Both the position numbers and the translations under genes were made by a program. Below are positions 63,701 through 64,000 of a stretch of 64,000 bases of DNA, piece by piece. The notes beneath the pieces are model-generated. The model saw nothing but the letters and a program-made list of their open reading frames with translations. It made no database searches and was not told the DNA's origin. This DNA comes from Caulobacteraceae bacterium. Its GTDB lineage: Bacteria > Pseudomonadota > Alphaproteobacteria > Caulobacterales > Caulobacteraceae. Location: NCBI GenBank assembly GCA_027487945.1, contig JAIYCQ010000031.1, positions 34,362 to 98,361 on the forward strand. Direction: 5' to 3'. Each line of letters opens with the position of its first letter. The first letter of the stretch is position 1.

Positions 63701-64000
63701 CCACGGCGTCGAGGTCGCCGTCGCCGTCCAGGTCGGCAAAGGTGGGGGCGCTTGAGTAGCCCACGTCCACGCCGTTGAACGGATTGGCCGCGCCAGTGCG
63801 CTGGGTGAACACCGGGGCCACGTCCGTGCCGGTGTTCTCGAAGTAGTTCAGAACGCCGTCGTTCTCTCCGACCACGGCGTCCAGGTCGCCGTCGCCGTCC
63901 AGGTCGGCGAAGGTGGGGGTGCTCCAGAAGCCCACATCCACGCCGTTGAACGGATTGGCCGCGCCGGTGCGCTGGGTGAACACCGGGGCCACGTCCGTGC
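60735..64000 (-). CDS. RTX/FG-GAP repeat protein, type I secreted candidate, 5' truncated by window edge
   Basis: At least 1087 residues; the frame is still open at base 64000, so the N-terminus is missing. From the N-terminal side: two FG-GAP-like units with DLDGDGDLDAVVGE (bases ~63690-64000), a cadherin-like and beta-sandwich region with TVTEDV (62800-63660), five more FG-GAP-like units of 57 residues each (61980-62810), then two blocks of RTX nonapeptides of the form GGxGxDxLx (61080-61890). The C-terminal ~110 residues are hydrophobic-acidic with DVFLFSDSDIG and end in a short tail, the type I secretion signal pattern. RTX repeats bind calcium after export. No ABC or adaptor genes for it are visible. 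Confidence 0.88.
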   Translation of the reverse strand, partial: TDVAPVFTQRTGAANPFNGVDVGFWSTPTFADLDGDGDLDAVVGENDGVLNYFENTGTDVAPVFTQRTGAANPFNGVDVGYSSAPTFADLDGDGDLDAVVGEGYGNLLYFENTTVAAPSITVTVTTENDAPTATGLPTDVTVTEDVASNLNLSAVTIADVDTSGSITVVLTASAGTMTATSGGGVTVTNSGTGAITLTGTASAIDTFLNTASAIQYTGALNASGNDAATVTVTANDGSGAVTLGVVNVDITAVDDPMSLTGFAPTVTFGENLVNATPQLLDADVSFTGGEGFDGGALTLSGLLAEDTISVRNEGNGAGQIGLSGANVSFGGVVIGTLAGGAGATLTITFNANATSEAIDALIENLTYANSSDTPTASRDLLLNITDAAGNDLGASGSPSFTDRTGAANPFNGVDIGRYSTPTFADLDGDGDLDAVVGELDGILNYFENTGTDVAPVFVEQTGGDNPFDGVDIDFRSTPTFVDLDGDGDLDAVVGEYDGILNYFENTGTALAPVFTERTGGDNPFNGVDVGYYSTPAFADLDGDGDLDAVVGELNGTLLYFRNTGTDLAPVFVQQTGAANPFNGVDVGSYSTPTFADLDGDGDLDAVVGEGDGNLNYFRNTGTASAPVFAQQTGANNPFNGVDVGFRSNPTFADLDGDGDLDAMVGERYGFLNYFENTGQTITVTVTAEADGPTTGTDTFTGTVGADTLQGLAGDDILDGGDGDDTLEGGEGDDDLTGGDGDDVLSGGTGDDTMAGGTGNDTYWVREAGDVVDETGGDGIDTVRSMSSHTLAAGVENLILWFGQPLSGTGNDLDNVITGNGGANLLTGLAGDDTLIGGSGDDSLLGGDDDDSLDGGAGDDSLDGGDGTDTLSGGSGADRLDGGTGADAMTGGTGADTYVVDDAGDTVTELAGGGTDTVEAGVSYTLGDHVENLTLTGVAVTGTGNALNNVITGNGSNNTLIGGAGADSLTGGLGGDVFLFSDSDIGAGLVTDRILDLVFADGDVIDLSGIDANSLLDGDQAFSFVAKFTKAAGQATLAYSATKDVTTLSVDINGDGKADYAIAITGDHRGTTGNLYTGAGDTDGGWVL

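Noticed and set aside
1..64000. CRISPR arrays, transposases, integrases, prophage genes or rRNA
   Set aside because: No regularly spaced short repeats, recombinase motifs or rRNA segments were seen on either strand; the only tandem repeats are the coding FG-GAP and RTX units.

Overview
The window is GC-rich (about 70% by eye), densely packed alphaproteobacterial chromosome, most likely from the Caulobacteraceae (Caulobacter/Phenylobacterium/Brevundimonas type). The strongest pointer is a popZ gene between a tolC-type gene and valS, an order I recall from Caulobacter crescentus. DUF2336 proteins, a full CtrA-type motif (TTAA-N7-TTAA) and frequent GTG starts agree with this. I see no phage, plasmid, insertion sequence or CRISPR array. 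Both ends cut a gene: a glutathione S-transferase on the left and a large RTX/FG-GAP repeat protein on the right.

Layout. 0-1.6 kb: GST-family protein and dienelactone hydrolase. 1.6-7.6 kb (minus): a tightly overlapping six-gene operon DUF4129 > DUF4350 > MoxR ATPase > DUF58 > SpoIIM-like > RDD, probably one envelope-associated system. 7.7-8.7 kb: nitronate monooxygenase. 8.8-16.5 kb (plus): periplasmic redox block with a beta-helix lipoprotein, a diheme cytochrome c, a membrane acyltransferase, a lipoprotein-type PQQ dehydrogenase with its own heme domain, and a TonB-dependent receptor that may import PQQ. 16.5-21.7 kb: FAD oxidoreductase, acyl-CoA dehydrogenase, TonB-like protein, lytic transglycosylase and CoA transferase. 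21.7-28.2 kb: signalling block with a hybrid histidine kinase, two DUF2336 proteins, a NUDT19-like Nudix hydrolase, a stand-alone Hpt protein and NAD kinase.

28.3-37.6 kb: glycerol kinase, LOG-family protein, lipoprotein, Atm1-like ABC exporter, and an RND efflux permease with its adaptor. 37.8-42.6 kb: kynureninase-glyoxalase-SDR operon, Ogt, tRNA-Asn, an APH-fold kinase and tRNA-Cys. 42.7-48.7 kb: conserved block with a degenerate isoaspartyl methyltransferase homologue, TolC/RsaF-like protein, PopZ, ValS and a small unknown. 48.7-56.3 kb: DoxX, YHS, AhpD-like and LysR genes, acyl-CoA synthetase, Tat-type amidase, class II aldolase and an exported protein with no visible start codon. 56.4-60.7 kb: second RND adaptor/permease pair. 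60.7 kb to the end: the RTX/FG-GAP protein.

The most interesting signals are: the lipoprotein PQQ dehydrogenase beside a TonB-dependent receptor with no clear signal peptide; a CtrA-type site next to two abutting palindromes in the TonB/transglycosylase intergenic region; the kinase-Hpt-DUF2336-NAD kinase cluster; the conserved but motif-less methyltransferase homologue beside tolC and popZ; the FG-GAP repeats nested inside a cadherin-like region; and a family of GGGGAC...GTCCCC hairpins at gene ends.
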